Notes: a model not told the origin generated them from the sequence alone. 64,000 nt of DNA from Bacteroidales bacterium UBA4295 (GCA_002395805.1 DGVB01000034.1:10428-74427), one strand, 5' to 3'. Positions 14,505 through 23,827 are shown, counted from the first letter of the stretch. Translations and numbers: made by a program.

Positions 14505-15469
14505 AAATGAGCCATAGGTAGGATAATTAACCGCCATCCGAATCCTACAAGCGGATGACAAGAGAAGAAGGTTAAAAAGGTAACCAATATCAGCAACAGG
14601 CCGTACAGGCACACAAAGATAATATCTATCCAACGGGAGCGTTTTTTTCTCCGTCTGTCCCAATAACTGATGCCTGCTACCAGCAGAACATAGAGCGCCA
14701 GACCGAGGTACCATGTCTTAAACCAGGGCACACGCTCTATCTCAAAAGGAGCAATATGTTCGTTTAGAACCAGTTTCCGGTCAGCCGTCTGTGCCTCAGA
14801 GACATAGAACATTAGTTCTTCGGGCAGGAAGAGACGTTCTTCACCATACATCTTTTGATCCGCTTTGGGACCGAAAAGCAGGTTGATGCCTGCGTCTGCC
14901 CAAGAGCCTTTCGGCGTATAGCGCTGGATAAAACGGCGGTAGGTCATACCTTCCGCTCCCTGATAATCCGACCAGGCTCCCTCAGCATTATTGCCGATGA
15001 AGATCCGGTCGATCATGTGATACGGCCGTGTGGCGCAATTGTCGAAAACGAAATTATACAGGTATTTGCGGTTTTCCGGTCGGTAGTTCTCCACCAGCGC
15101 TTGCCACAGGAGATTTTTCTGCTCCTGCGTGAAGTTCAGCTCCTGTTCATAGACCGGTCGATTATCGCGGTCATACTCATACATAAACCAGTGATAGGGC
15201 GACGCACCCAGCTCGTACCAGGTCTCGCCGCGAACGAATTTCCAATAGAAATGATCGGTATTAAAATCGAATATACCATAGTTGAAGACGATATCGATAT
15301 CGTTCGTTTCGTCGAGCACGCGTATAGCCGTATGCCCGTATCGTGCATACAGCTCCTCTCCCGGCGAACAGGTAAGAAGCGATATGCGGGCGTTCTCGCC
15401 CAGTGTCTGTGCTTGCATGCCAATAGCGATACACAGGCCGATCAATAGTATGCGAAGTTTATGCCACAT
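14474..15469 (-). CDS. DUF4105/Lnb N-terminal domain membrane protein
   Basis: The product has 331 residues from MWHKLRILLIGLCIAIG, which gives a signal peptide; an upstream ATG at 15550 lies inside the PAP2 gene. The periplasmic domain has RYGHTAIRV and FNYGIFDF, and then FDNCATRPYHMID, the His and Cys expected of the DUF4105 (PF13387) cysteine fold. Three or four membrane helices fill the last 90 residues. Members of this family, named Lnb, have been linked to N-acylation of lipoproteins in Bacteroidota; I apply this from memory. Its place next to PAP2 and acyltransferase genes fits an envelope-lipid role. Confidence 0.65.
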   Translation of the reverse strand: MWHKLRILLIGLCIAIGMQAQTLGENARISLLTCSPGEELYARYGHTAIRVLDETNDIDIVFNYGIFDFNTDHFYWKFVRGETWYELGASPYHWFMYEYDRDNRPVYEQELNFTQEQKNLLWQALVENYRPENRKYLYNFVFDNCATRPYHMIDRIFIGNNAEGAWSDYQGAEGMTYRRFIQRYTPKGSWADAGINLLFGPKADQKMYGEERLFLPEELMFYVSEAQTADRKLVLNEHIAPFEIERVPWFKTWYLGLALYVLLVAGISYWDRRRKKRSRWIDIIFVCLYGLLLILVTFLTFFSCHPLVGFGWRLIILPMAHLCARFIYILR

Positions 15470-16097
15470 ATGAATAGATGCAATAAGGAATACAGGTGCA
15501 GAAAAGACCCAGCAACCACCCTGCGGATACTTGCGCAGGTGTGTGTGCATGGAGATGCAGCCGCGCCCACATCAGGGCCAATGAAAGAGATGCCCATAGA
15601 GTTATTGTTCCCCAAGTGGGAATAGCTCCGAGACCGAGGCAGTAAGTGAAAATACCTCCTGTCAATCCGCCAAAACCCGTGAGGTGCGCGCTGATTTTCC
15701 AAAACCGGTTTATAACTGTTACAAGCGCGATAGCGGCTGTAGCGCCGATGGCGATAAAAGAGAGAAACAGCGGCGCATGCAGGATAGATGCAGTCAGATA
15801 ACTCCAGAACATAAACCCCAATGCCGAATAGATATAGGGCATCGTGCGTTCACCGGCATCGTCTATATTCAGGTTCTTCACCTCCCCGCGCTTCATCATG
15901 ATCCATATTGCCGTGATAGGCAGGACACAAGTAAGGACAAACGTACCGAGGATAGCTACCAGTACCCATATGCCGTTCAGAGGCGAGACATGGACTGCAT
16001 GCGCCAGACAGAAAAGCACAATACCGTATGTGGGTACGAAAAGCGGATAGAGTATCACGCTCAGCGTCCGGGCCAATATGTCTGCTATTCCGCTCAT
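15459..16097 (-). CDS. PAP2-superfamily membrane protein
   Basis: The product has 212 residues and about six membrane helices. The C-terminal half carries WKISAHLTGFGG and then ARLHLHAHTPAQVSAGWLLG, a match to the later PAP2 phosphatase motifs (SxHxxG-like, and RxxxxxHxxxQVxxGxxLG). The first motif (KxxxxxxRP) is weak, so activity is uncertain. The family removes phosphate from lipid pyrophosphates or phosphatidic acid. It overlaps rpoN by 4 bases upstream and the Lnb-like gene by 11 bases downstream. Confidence 0.65.
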   Translation of the reverse strand: MSGIADILARTLSVILYPLFVPTYGIVLFCLAHAVHVSPLNGIWVLVAILGTFVLTCVLPITAIWIMMKRGEVKNLNIDDAGERTMPYIYSALGFMFWSYLTASILHAPLFLSFIAIGATAAIALVTVINRFWKISAHLTGFGGLTGGIFTYCLGLGAIPTWGTITLWASLSLALMWARLHLHAHTPAQVSAGWLLGLFCTCIPYCIYSYVA

Positions 16098-17605
16098 AAC
16101 ACGCTCTTACGCAGCCGTGCTACCGGTATGCCTAACTGGTCTCTGTATTTGGCGATAGTACGTCGTGCGATAGGGTATCCGTGCGTTTCCATCGCGGCTA
16201 CAAGCTGCTCGTCGGTCAGCGGTTTTTGTTTGTCCTCGCCGTCCACTAACTCCTGCAGAATTTTTTTGATCTCGCGGGTGGAAACCTCGTCCCCCTCGGC
16301 ATTGGTCATTGATTCGGAGAAGAAATATTTGAGCGGATAGATGCCGAATCGCGTCTGCACATACTTGCTGTTGCTTACCCGCGAGATGGTGGATACATCG
16401 TATCCCGTCTTGTTGGCGATATCCTGCAGCACCATAGGCTTGAGGCTGGTCTCTTCGCCGTCCAGGAAGAAATCGTATTGCGCCTGTAGGATAGCCGTCA
16501 TGGTCTTCATCAGAGTCTCGTTTCGCTGTTTGATAGCGTCAATAAACCATTGTGCGGCATTCAGCCTCTGGCGAATGAACGACGTAGCCTGCCGCGTCTC
16601 TTTGGTATTAGGCATGCGGCTGTATTCCTCCAGCATGTTGGAGTATTCGCGGCTGACATGCAACTCCGGTATATCGCCGGTGTTCAGTACTACGTATAGT
16701 TCTTCGTCCCGTTCCTCTATCGTGAAATCCGGTATGATGGTCTCGCGTTGCGTCTCATAGACATTGCCGGTGAAGGCATTTGCGGGCTTCTGATTCAAAT
16801 GCACAATCTCCTGTACGGCGGCTTGGAACTCTTCTTCCGTACATTCCAAACGCTGGATAATCTTGTCGAAATGATGTTTGGAGAAGGCCTCGAAATGATC
16901 GCGTAGGATCTTGTAAGCCAGATCGATACTCTCCGAAGGAGCCTCGTCGCCTTTGACTTCCAGCTGCCGAAGCAGGCATTCCTGCAGGTTAGCGGATGCA
17001 ATGCCGGGAGGATCGAACTGCTTGATTTGGCGCACGATGTCCTCCATCTCTTCGTCCGTCACGGACAACTGTTCTTGGAACATGATATCGTCAACAAGTT
17101 GCTCTGTCGTGCGGCGCAGATAGCCGTCATCGTCTATATTGCCCAGCACCCATTTGGCTATATGGCGCTGTGGCTTGGTCATTTTGGTAAGGTAGATCTG
17201 CGATTTCAGTTCCTCTATCAGACTGCTGCCGCCGATAATCGGTACTTCGCGTGAGTCATTGTCAGCAGGGCTGTATTGCGGCTGCAGCATATAACTCGGT
17301 GTCTCGTCGTCGGATACATACTGCTCGTAGTTGAACTCGTCGTTCTGCAGCGGGTCGCGTTGGCGGCCGTCTTCGTATCCGTCTTCCGGCATATAACTCT
17401 CGTCAAACTCATCGTAGTTGTCTGCCTGCGCCTGTATCTCCGCTTCGTCATGCCCTTCCTCCAGCGCAGGATTCTCCTGTAGCTCTTCGTTGATACGTTG
17501 GCATAACTCGATGGAGGGTAGCTCCAGCATCCGGATGACTTGGATCTGCGTAGGAGACAACTTGGTTGTCTGAGTTAATGATTGTTGAAGACCTACTTTT
17601 TGCAT
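16094..17605 (-). CDS. rpoN: RNA polymerase sigma-54 factor
   Basis: The product has 503 residues. Region I is the Gln/Leu-rich activator-contact segment (QQSLTQTTKLSPTQIQVIRM and onward), followed by an acidic region II, the core-binding domain, and the DNA-binding domain with the RpoN box ARRTIAKYRDQLGI near the end. It directs transcription from -24/-12 promoters under control of enhancer-binding proteins; none of these is in the window. Start and stop overlap the neighbours by 13 and 4 bases, so it is part of the long operon. Confidence 0.93.
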   Translation of the reverse strand: MQKVGLQQSLTQTTKLSPTQIQVIRMLELPSIELCQRINEELQENPALEEGHDEAEIQAQADNYDEFDESYMPEDGYEDGRQRDPLQNDEFNYEQYVSDDETPSYMLQPQYSPADNDSREVPIIGGSSLIEELKSQIYLTKMTKPQRHIAKWVLGNIDDDGYLRRTTEQLVDDIMFQEQLSVTDEEMEDIVRQIKQFDPPGIASANLQECLLRQLEVKGDEAPSESIDLAYKILRDHFEAFSKHHFDKIIQRLECTEEEFQAAVQEIVHLNQKPANAFTGNVYETQRETIIPDFTIEERDEELYVVLNTGDIPELHVSREYSNMLEEYSRMPNTKETRQATSFIRQRLNAAQWFIDAIKQRNETLMKTMTAILQAQYDFFLDGEETSLKPMVLQDIANKTGYDVSTISRVSNSKYVQTRFGIYPLKYFFSESMTNAEGDEVSTREIKKILQELVDGEDKQKPLTDEQLVAAMETHGYPIARRTIAKYRDQLGIPVARLRKSVL

Positions 17606-18732
17606 AATTCTAATACAGAGGAAGTGATATATTCCAGTTGCTCGTCGTCTAATTCAGTATGCATCGGCAGCGATAATACGCAAGCTGCCAGCTTTTCTGC
17701 TACGGGGAAATCACCGTCTTTGTACCGAGGGTCGAGGTATGCTTTCTGCTGGTGCAGCGGCACGGGATAATAGATCATTGCCGGTATTCCCCGTTCCGCT
17801 AACCCCTCGCGCAGCGTATCTCTGTCCGCGCCTGTTACGCGCAGCGTGTATTGATGGAATACATGTGTGGAATGGGCTTGTCGTCCGGGGATGAGAATCT
17901 GGCCGCATCCCTTAAATGCCTGGTCGTAATAGGCCGCGGCACGTTGACGCGAAGCGATATATTCGTCCAGATGCGGCAGTTTGGCGTCCAGCACAGCAGC
18001 CTGAATACTGTCCAGACGGCTGTTGACACCGATCATGTCATGGTGGTAACGAACGACCATACCATGGTTCGCAATAGCGCGCATCTTGGCTGCCAACTCA
18101 TCGTCGTTGGTGAAGATCGCGCCTCCGTCGCCGTAGCAGCCGAGGTTCTTGGAAGGGAAGAAAGATGTGCAACCGATGTTGCCTATTGTACCTGCCTGCT
18201 TGGTCTCGCCGTTAGAGAAAGTGTATTTCGCTCCGATCGCTTGGCACGCATCCTCTACTATGTAGAGATGATGCTCTTCCGCTATCGCCATGAGCGGCTC
18301 CATGTCGGCGCACTGGCCGAACAGATGCACGGGTACGATCGCTTTGGTGCGCGGAGTGATGGCGCGACGGACAGCCTCTGTATCCATGTTCATCGTCTCC
18401 CAGTTTACATCCACCACTACCGGCGTCAGACCCAAAAGAGCCACTACCTCTGCTGTAGCGATAAATGTGAAAGTAGGAGTGATTACTTCGTCGCCAGGCT
18501 TCAGACCTAATCCCATTAGAGCTATCTGCAGCGCATCGGTGCCGTTTCCTACAGGAATCACATGTTTTGCGCCCGTGTATTGCTCCAAGTGATGCTGAAA
18601 ATCCGTCACTTTCTGACCTTTGACAAAAGCGGTGGTTTCGATTACCTCTCGGATGCCTGCATCAATCTCTTTTTGAATCTTGAGATACTGCGTATGCAGG
18701 TCCACCATTTGTATTTTTCTCTCGTTTTTCAT
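17593..18732 (-). CDS. DegT/DnrJ/EryC1 sugar aminotransferase
   Basis: The product has 379 residues from MKNERKIQMVDLHTQY. It is a PLP enzyme of the DegT/StrS family: GNGTDALQIAL, TPTFTFIATAE, VEDACQAIGA and the PLP lysine at K195 in FFPSKNLGCYGDGG. The closest style is WbpE/FdtB-like enzymes that transaminate a 3-keto or 4-keto nucleotide sugar for surface glycans. No other sugar-nucleotide genes are nearby, so the substrate cannot be set. The start shares one base with the ybbR stop. The position between ybbR and rpoN is unusual. Confidence 0.85.
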   Translation of the reverse strand: MKNERKIQMVDLHTQYLKIQKEIDAGIREVIETTAFVKGQKVTDFQHHLEQYTGAKHVIPVGNGTDALQIALMGLGLKPGDEVITPTFTFIATAEVVALLGLTPVVVDVNWETMNMDTEAVRRAITPRTKAIVPVHLFGQCADMEPLMAIAEEHHLYIVEDACQAIGAKYTFSNGETKQAGTIGNIGCTSFFPSKNLGCYGDGGAIFTNDDELAAKMRAIANHGMVVRYHHDMIGVNSRLDSIQAAVLDAKLPHLDEYIASRQRAAAYYDQAFKGCGQILIPGRQAHSTHVFHQYTLRVTGADRDTLREGLAERGIPAMIYYPVPLHQQKAYLDPRYKDGDFPVAEKLAACVLSLPMHTELDDEQLEYITSSVLELCKK

Positions 18733-19646
18733 TATTGCTCTACCATAAACTCTATCACACCCGGATATACCCATGCCGACGTGATATATGGGTTGGAATA
18801 CCGCAACTCCACATCCAGTTTGTCGCTTCGCTCGGAGGTATAGATACATACGGCTTTTATATCTGTCGCCTGTACCTGTGCGAAATGGCTGATGCCTACA
18901 CGTACGCTGACCTCCACTTCATTGGGGAATAGCCTCAGATACACACCCTCCGGCACGTTGAGCACATGCAGCGGTACAATAAATTTCTTCTCTGTGAAGC
19001 GCTCAGCTATGACGCGGATATTGATGCTGTCAGTCTCTGTGCGTACACTTTGAGGTAATGCCAGCGCCATACGCGTACTCATCGTGTCCGTGATGTCCGT
19101 CAGGGTTGAATACTCCGTGTAAATAGTATCTATCTTCGCCAGCGCTTTGTCCTGACCGAAGATCTTTATGCTCGTCCGGCTTAACTCGGGATGTCCTACT
19201 AACTGATACTCATTTGCGGGTGTAATCTCGCCGCTAAAGGCGATCACTACGTTTTTCTCCTGTTCTGTGAAATAAGGACAACTGATCTCCTCCGGTTTTG
19301 TATCAATCAGGCGGCTGGTACCCTGCAATATATCGCTGATACTGCGGCGCAGAGCGTCGGTAGGTACATGAATCGTTCCTTTCTCTCCATGGATATACTG
19401 CCGCAGATCTACTGTCAGATGGAGCGGCTCGCGATGATAGGTGTTCAGCCGTGCTCCGGCATCCCGTACCTCGATCATCACGGTATCCGGCAGACCCGGT
19501 TCGCCTAATCCGATATTACCCGGTTTGCCGGTATACTGCATCATTACCGGCACGCGTGTGTTGCGTACCGACTGCATCGCATGGCCGTACCAGATCAGTG
19601 CGGCTAATACCAGAAAAAGCAGGAATGTTAGGATGTCCCGTTTCAC
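18732..19646 (-). CDS. YbbR-domain membrane protein
   Basis: The product has 304 residues with one N-terminal helix (about 7-26) and a periplasmic part of YbbR-like beta domains; FIVPLHVLNVPEGVYLRLFP is typical. In Firmicutes the YbbR protein CdaR controls a cyclic-di-AMP synthase, but Bacteroidota members have no known partner. The order nusB-yajC-ybbR is the usual Bacteroidota arrangement. Its start codon touches the yajC stop with no gap. Confidence 0.75.
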   Translation of the reverse strand: MKRDILTFLLFLVLAALIWYGHAMQSVRNTRVPVMMQYTGKPGNIGLGEPGLPDTVMIEVRDAGARLNTYHREPLHLTVDLRQYIHGEKGTIHVPTDALRRSISDILQGTSRLIDTKPEEISCPYFTEQEKNVVIAFSGEITPANEYQLVGHPELSRTSIKIFGQDKALAKIDTIYTEYSTLTDITDTMSTRMALALPQSVRTETDSINIRVIAERFTEKKFIVPLHVLNVPEGVYLRLFPNEVEVSVRVGISHFAQVQATDIKAVCIYTSERSDKLDVELRYSNPYITSAWVYPGVIEFMVEQ

Positions 19647-19988
19647 TTATTTCTTCTCGTCCTTAGCGGCAGCTTGTACTGCGTCCGAAGCATCTGCGAA
19701 AACGCTGTCCTTGCTCACTTTAATAGTCACGTCCTTAGCAATGGTGATAATGAAGGTGGTCTCTTGAACCTCCTTGATCTCGCCGTATATACCGCCTGCG
19801 GTCACTACTTTGTCGCCTTTCTTCATGGCCTCGCGCTGGGCTTGCAACTCTTTCTGTTTTTTCGTCTGAGGACGAATCATAAAGAAATAGAATACTACGA
19901 AAATCAGGATCATCATGATCCAGAAACTCCATTGACTACCTTGTTGTGCAGCGCCTTCTGCCTGCAGTAAAATTAAATTAAACATCAT
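19647..19988 (-). CDS. yajC: YajC, Sec translocon accessory subunit
   Basis: The product has 113 residues with one membrane helix followed by the YajC signature FFMIRPQTKKQKE and KGDKVVTAGGIYGEI. YajC binds SecDF and SecYEG in the inner membrane. Length and order are normal. A second Met at codon 2 may be the true start. Confidence 0.93.
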   Translation of the reverse strand: MMFNLILLQAEGAAQQGSQWSFWIMMILIFVVFYFFMIRPQTKKQKELQAQREAMKKGDKVVTAGGIYGEIKEVQETTFIITIAKDVTIKVSKDSVFADASDAVQAAAKDEKK

Positions 19989-20032
19989 ATTTTTATTATT
20001 TTAAATGTATTCCTTAATAATATCCTCTAAAC

Positions 20033-20986
20033 CTACTTCAGACTCAGCGCCTTGAAGAGCGACCCTTCATTCTTTAGATCACGCAAAATCTCGGTCAGAA
20101 TACCATTGATGAACATGTAGCTCTTGTCGCCCGAGTACTCTTTTGCCAACTCGATATATTCGTTCATCGAAACGGTCAGAGCAATATTCTCAAATTCTGT
20201 AATTTCTGCGAGCGCAGCCTCGATGATAATACGATCCATATAGGCTATACGTTCGGCATCCCATCCCTTGAGATGGCTGTTGATGAGTTGCTCAAACTGA
20301 TCATGTTCCTTAATGGCTTTCTCCAGCAGGGAGGAGGCAAACCGCACTTCATCCTCATTGTCAAACATCTCCAGCAGCGGTGTCTCCGGAGTGCTGTCTT
20401 CTCCGAAACGTTTAATGGTCTTAATGACGTAACTCAACACAACTTCCATGTCGGTGGTCCAATTAGTCTTGTCCAGCACCAGCTCCATTTCCTCCAGCGC
20501 GTCGTTTAATACCTCGTTGCCCGTCAGCAGATGCTGGTATATCTGGCGCCAAATACGTTTATCGTCGTTGTATGTGCAGGTCTCAGCCTCCATATATTGG
20601 CGGTAGAATTCGCTTTCCGTGAGCCGTTTGTACACATCCGCAACAGCCTGCATGCCGCTGTCCCAGCTCAATTGTTGCTCCTGTATGCGGGCTCTCAGGG
20701 CGCGGTTGTCGAATAACTGCTGCGCCAGCCTGTTCTGTACAAACCTCCGATTAGGAGCCCAAGACGAGTGCGTGGCACGCGCGCGCGCAGACTGCTCTTC
20801 CAACTGGCGCTGCGCATAGGCCGTCAACTCATTGGCAAAATCCAACAAGGAAAAATAGAGATCGTACGTGTCTGCAAAACTCTTATTCAACTCCTTGCGC
20901 GCGGTAAGAAGGGTCTTGTCCGGGTTTTTGTAATAGGCGAAGAGCGTTTGGACAACACGCGTCCGCACCATAGTTCTATTTATCAT
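20033..20986 (-). CDS. nusB: NusB, Bacteroidota long form
   Basis: The product has 317 residues, twice the length of the E. coli protein but normal for Bacteroidota. The N-terminal MVRTRVVQTLFAYY and the C-terminal NusB fold (MDRIIIEAALAEI, SMNEYIELAKEYSGDKSYMFINGIL) are clear. It takes part in antitermination of ribosomal RNA with NusE. It is the first gene of the 12-gene run and has its own promoter in the shared divergent region with the PUR-family gene. Confidence 0.9.
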   Translation of the reverse strand: MINRTMVRTRVVQTLFAYYKNPDKTLLTARKELNKSFADTYDLYFSLLDFANELTAYAQRQLEEQSARARATHSSWAPNRRFVQNRLAQQLFDNRALRARIQEQQLSWDSGMQAVADVYKRLTESEFYRQYMEAETCTYNDDKRIWRQIYQHLLTGNEVLNDALEEMELVLDKTNWTTDMEVVLSYVIKTIKRFGEDSTPETPLLEMFDNEDEVRFASSLLEKAIKEHDQFEQLINSHLKGWDAERIAYMDRIIIEAALAEITEFENIALTVSMNEYIELAKEYSGDKSYMFINGILTEILRDLKNEGSLFKALSLK

Positions 20987-21002
20987 ATTCTAAAAATTTG
21001 CG

Positions 21003-21034
21003 CAAAGATACAAAAAAATTTGCACATATGCAAA
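21003..21034 (-). promoter_or_regulatory. promoter of the nusB operon
   Basis: Read on the minus strand: TTTG at 21034-21031, 20 bases, TATCTTTG at 21010-21003, just upstream of the nusB start at 20986. It overlaps the promoter on the other strand. Confidence 0.7.
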
Positions 21035-21050
21035 AAAAATCGTACCTTTG
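21019..21050 (+). promoter_or_regulatory. promoter of the PUR-family gene
   Basis: TTTG at 21019-21022, 20 bases, TACCTTTG at 21043-21050. The two -33 elements lie in one near-palindrome, TTTGCACATATGCAAA (21019-21034), so both promoters share the same upstream DNA. Confidence 0.75.
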
Positions 21051-21079
21051 CCGCAGTTTTTCTAACAAATCAGAAAAAA

Positions 21080-21451
21080 ATGGAGAAAAATCAAGAAGAA
21101 AGACGCGAACAGGAGATTGTCTATAGCCGTTCTGTCAAGGCTGGAAAACGCATCTATTATTTAGATGTACGCAAGGCGCGCAACAACGACCTTTATCTCT
21201 CTATCACAGAGAGTAAGCGTCGTCAATCAGAAGGCGAGGAAGCTCCGTCGTTTGAGAAGCACAAACTATTCCTCTATAAAGAGGACTTTGCTCACTTTAC
21301 CGAAGGTCTGCAGGATGTGATATCCTACGTGCAGAGTCAGTTGGGCGAAATCGAAGCCCGTCCGGAATATTCACCGGAAGCGGAGGCTGCAGAACCGGCA
21401 GCCGAAGGTGAAGAACCGAAGCGCAAAGGCTTGTTCGGAATCTTTAAGTAA
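21080..21451 (+). CDS. DUF3276/PUR-family nucleic-acid-binding protein
   Basis: The product has 123 residues from MEKNQEERRE. It matches the bacterial PUR-alpha-like family (DUF3276): VYSRSVKAGKRIYYLDVRKA, then NDLYLSITESKR and HKLFLYKEDFAHFTEGL. Family members bind single-stranded DNA or RNA as dimers. A Glu/Ala-rich tail ends in KRKGLFGIFK. The gene's end overlaps the end of coaBC by 8 bases on the other strand. The long upstream extension of the frame runs through the nusB region and is not used. Confidence 0.85.
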   Translation: MEKNQEERREQEIVYSRSVKAGKRIYYLDVRKARNNDLYLSITESKRRQSEGEEAPSFEKHKLFLYKEDFAHFTEGLQDVISYVQSQLGEIEARPEYSPEAEAAEPAAEGEEPKRKGLFGIFK

Positions 21452-22652
21452 ACAGAGTATCGACGATTTGGGCGGCGACGTCCGCTTTGCTGAGCAGAGG
21501 CAGTTCGGCTGTTTTTCCGTCTGCCTGTAAGATTGTCACCTTATTTGTATCGGTGCCGAATCCTGCACCTTGCTCGCGCAGTGAATTCAGGATAATGGCA
21601 TTCAAATGCTTGCGTTCCATTTTATGGAGCGCATTTTCTTTTTCATGCTCGGTTTCCAGGGCGAAGCCGACGAGCATCTGGTCAGTCCGTTTGCTTTCTC
21701 CTAAAGCTCTGGCGATATCCGGTGTGGTGCGCAGTGCGAGCGTCATCTCTGTCTGCCCGGCTTGTTTTTTGATTTTCTCTTCTGCGACTTCTGTCGGCGT
21801 GAAGTCAGCAACGGCTGCGCAAAGGATAGCACATGCCATCTGTGGCCATACAGCAGTGCAGGCTTCGTACATCGCTTGCGCGGAGAGCGCATCGATTCGG
21901 CGGATAGTGCCGAAAGGGTTATATAACGGAGCGGAGACAGAGCCGCACACGACGGTCACTTCCGCACCGCGGCGCGCACACTCATGCGCTAGCGCAAATC
22001 CCATCTTACCGGTAGAATAATTGCTGATAAACCGCACGGGGTCTATCTTCTCTTGTGTGCCGCCGGCGGTGATGAGTATCTTCCTGCCAGCGAAATCCTG
22101 CGGAGCCAGAGCATATTCAATGGCTTCCTGCAGAATTTCTATCTCCGGCATCCGTCCTTTGCCGCTGGTACCGCAGGCAAGCAGACCTTCGTCAGGCTCT
22201 ACTACGTGTACTTTTTTCCATCCTTGGATGGTCTTGATAGCGTGCTGCGTTGCGGGGTTCTCCCACATCTTATCGTTCATCGCGGGTGCTACAATAATCG
22301 GTTTGCGTGCTGCGCAGGAACAGATAGTGGTCGTGAGCGCGTCGTCGGCTATGCCTGCTGCCATTTTAGCAACTATGTTTGCTGTAGCAGGTGCTACGAT
22401 CATTGCGTCGCACCATTCGGGCAGGGATATATGCTCGGTGGCGTGCTCGTTGATAGCAGCGAATACATCCGAATACACCCTGCTGCCCGTGAGGGTCTGC
22501 AGGGTGGTTTCGGTAATAAACTGCAAGGCGTTTTGAGTGGTCGTCACCCGAACCTCCGCACCCGCTTTGACGAGAGAGCGAATCAGTTCAGGGATCTTGT
22601 ACGCTGCTATACCGCCGCTGATGCCGACTAATATGCGTTTACCTTTGAGCAT
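21444..22652 (-). CDS. coaBC: bifunctional CoaBC
   Basis: The product has 402 residues. The N-terminal CoaC half is a flavin decarboxylase with GISGGIAAYK, the active-site SLPEWCDAMIVAPATANI (His just upstream), and PAMNDKMW. The C-terminal CoaB half is the CTP-dependent ligase with GGTQEKIDPVRFISNYSTGK. Together they make 4'-phosphopantetheine from phosphopantothenate and cysteine. It follows rpoZ by 17 bases, the usual order in Bacteroidales. Confidence 0.93.
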   Translation of the reverse strand: MLKGKRILVGISGGIAAYKIPELIRSLVKAGAEVRVTTTQNALQFITETTLQTLTGSRVYSDVFAAINEHATEHISLPEWCDAMIVAPATANIVAKMAAGIADDALTTTICSCAARKPIIVAPAMNDKMWENPATQHAIKTIQGWKKVHVVEPDEGLLACGTSGKGRMPEIEILQEAIEYALAPQDFAGRKILITAGGTQEKIDPVRFISNYSTGKMGFALAHECARRGAEVTVVCGSVSAPLYNPFGTIRRIDALSAQAMYEACTAVWPQMACAILCAAVADFTPTEVAEEKIKKQAGQTEMTLALRTTPDIARALGESKRTDQMLVGFALETEHEKENALHKMERKHLNAIILNSLREQGAGFGTDTNKVTILQADGKTAELPLLSKADVAAQIVDTLFT

Positions 22653-22669
22653 CGGCTTTTGTCTTTCGA

Positions 22670-23002
22670 CTACTTCAGAGCCTCGTCGCGGTTTCCGGAG
22701 CGGTAAACAAGCTCACCGTCGATGAACTCTTGAGTTGCCATCAAAGTCGGTTTCGGCAGACGCTCGTACTGACGGCTGATTTCTACCTGCTCCCGGTTCT
22801 CGAAGGTCTCTTCGAGGTTATCTTGAGGGATAGAGAAATCCTGTAGTTTGGCGTCCAGTTCGCGTTTTATGCCCATGCTGATCTGGTTAGCACGTTTGGC
22901 AATAATAGCTACGGTCTCATACACGTTTCCTACCGGCTCCATGAGTTGGTTAATGTCGCGTGTCACCGTGTTCTTCGGTGCTTTTGAACTTTTGTAATCC
23001 AT
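22670..23002 (-). CDS. rpoZ: RNA polymerase omega subunit, Bacteroidota type
   Basis: The product has 110 residues. The helix GNVYETVAIIAKRANQISMG and the QVEISRQYERLPKPTLMATQ segment match the omega family found between bamD and coaBC in this order. It promotes assembly of beta-prime into RNA polymerase. It is preceded by bamD with a 4-base gap. Confidence 0.85.
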   Translation of the reverse strand: MDYKSSKAPKNTVTRDINQLMEPVGNVYETVAIIAKRANQISMGIKRELDAKLQDFSIPQDNLEETFENREQVEISRQYERLPKPTLMATQEFIDGELVYRSGNRDEALK

Positions 23003-23006
23003 ATTT

Positions 23007-23810
23007 TTAATCTTTTGTTATTTTCTTTACTTGTGCCAACATTTTGTCGGCTTCTTTGCGATGTTTGGAGTTAGGGTACTCGGTGATGAAATTGTAATAT
23101 TCATCCTGTGTATCGCGTGCGCGCTCCAATTTCTTTTCCTCGAAGGAATTGACCATCTGCTGGTATTTGGCCTGAAGAATCAGCCAGCTGAAATCCTCCT
23201 GATACGTATTGCTCGGGTAGTCCTTCAGTGCGTTCTTTGCCACAATTTCGCAGCTCAGATAGTTATTGCCCAAATACGTACCGAGGTTATAATATAACTG
23301 TGCGCTTTTGAGTTCCTTGAGCGCCAGTTTGTCGTATAGTTCGCTCATCTCTTGATATGCCTGCTCAGCGTAGGGGCTCTCGGGGTATAGTTCCACAAAG
23401 AGGGTGAACGCTTCAATTGCTTTCCTTGTGACGGCCTGGTCAAGGCGTGCATCCGGGGAGTCCAGATACTGGCAGTGCCCTACCTGGAAATAGGCTTCGG
23501 CAGCATACTTGCCCTTTGGGTAATTACGAACATAAGCCTGATAATAATCCGTCGCGGACTCATATGCTTTCTGCCCCATGTAACTGCGCGCCAGATAGGC
23601 GAGGATGTCCTCCGAACGCTCCGTGCCTTTGTAGTAAGACGAGACGTCGTCCAGCAGGGTCTGGGATTTGACATACTGCTTGTCGTTGAAATAGCGCAGC
23701 GCTGCCTGGTATTTCTCCTCGGGGTCTCGCGATTTCAACAGTTTCTGGTACTCCCCGCAGCTGGAGAGCAGCACTACAAACAGTAATATAAAGAGTCCAT
23801 TCTTCTGCAT
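23007..23810 (-). CDS. bamD: BamD outer-membrane assembly lipoprotein
   Basis: The product has 267 residues. The signal ends in lipobox LLSS-C (residue 18). Five TPR-like units follow, including YQAALRYFNDKQYVKSQTLL and SATDYYQAYVRNYPKGKYA. BamD works with BamA in inserting barrel proteins into the outer membrane. It has a clear promoter just upstream and heads the bamD-rpoZ-coaBC operon. Confidence 0.92.
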   Translation of the reverse strand: MQKNGLFILLFVVLLSSCGEYQKLLKSRDPEEKYQAALRYFNDKQYVKSQTLLDDVSSYYKGTERSEDILAYLARSYMGQKAYESATDYYQAYVRNYPKGKYAAEAYFQVGHCQYLDSPDARLDQAVTRKAIEAFTLFVELYPESPYAEQAYQEMSELYDKLALKELKSAQLYYNLGTYLGNNYLSCEIVAKNALKDYPSNTYQEDFSWLILQAKYQQMVNSFEEKKLERARDTQDEYYNFITEYPNSKHRKEADKMLAQVKKITKD

Positions 23811-23827
23811 TTTACAAAAACGAGCGA

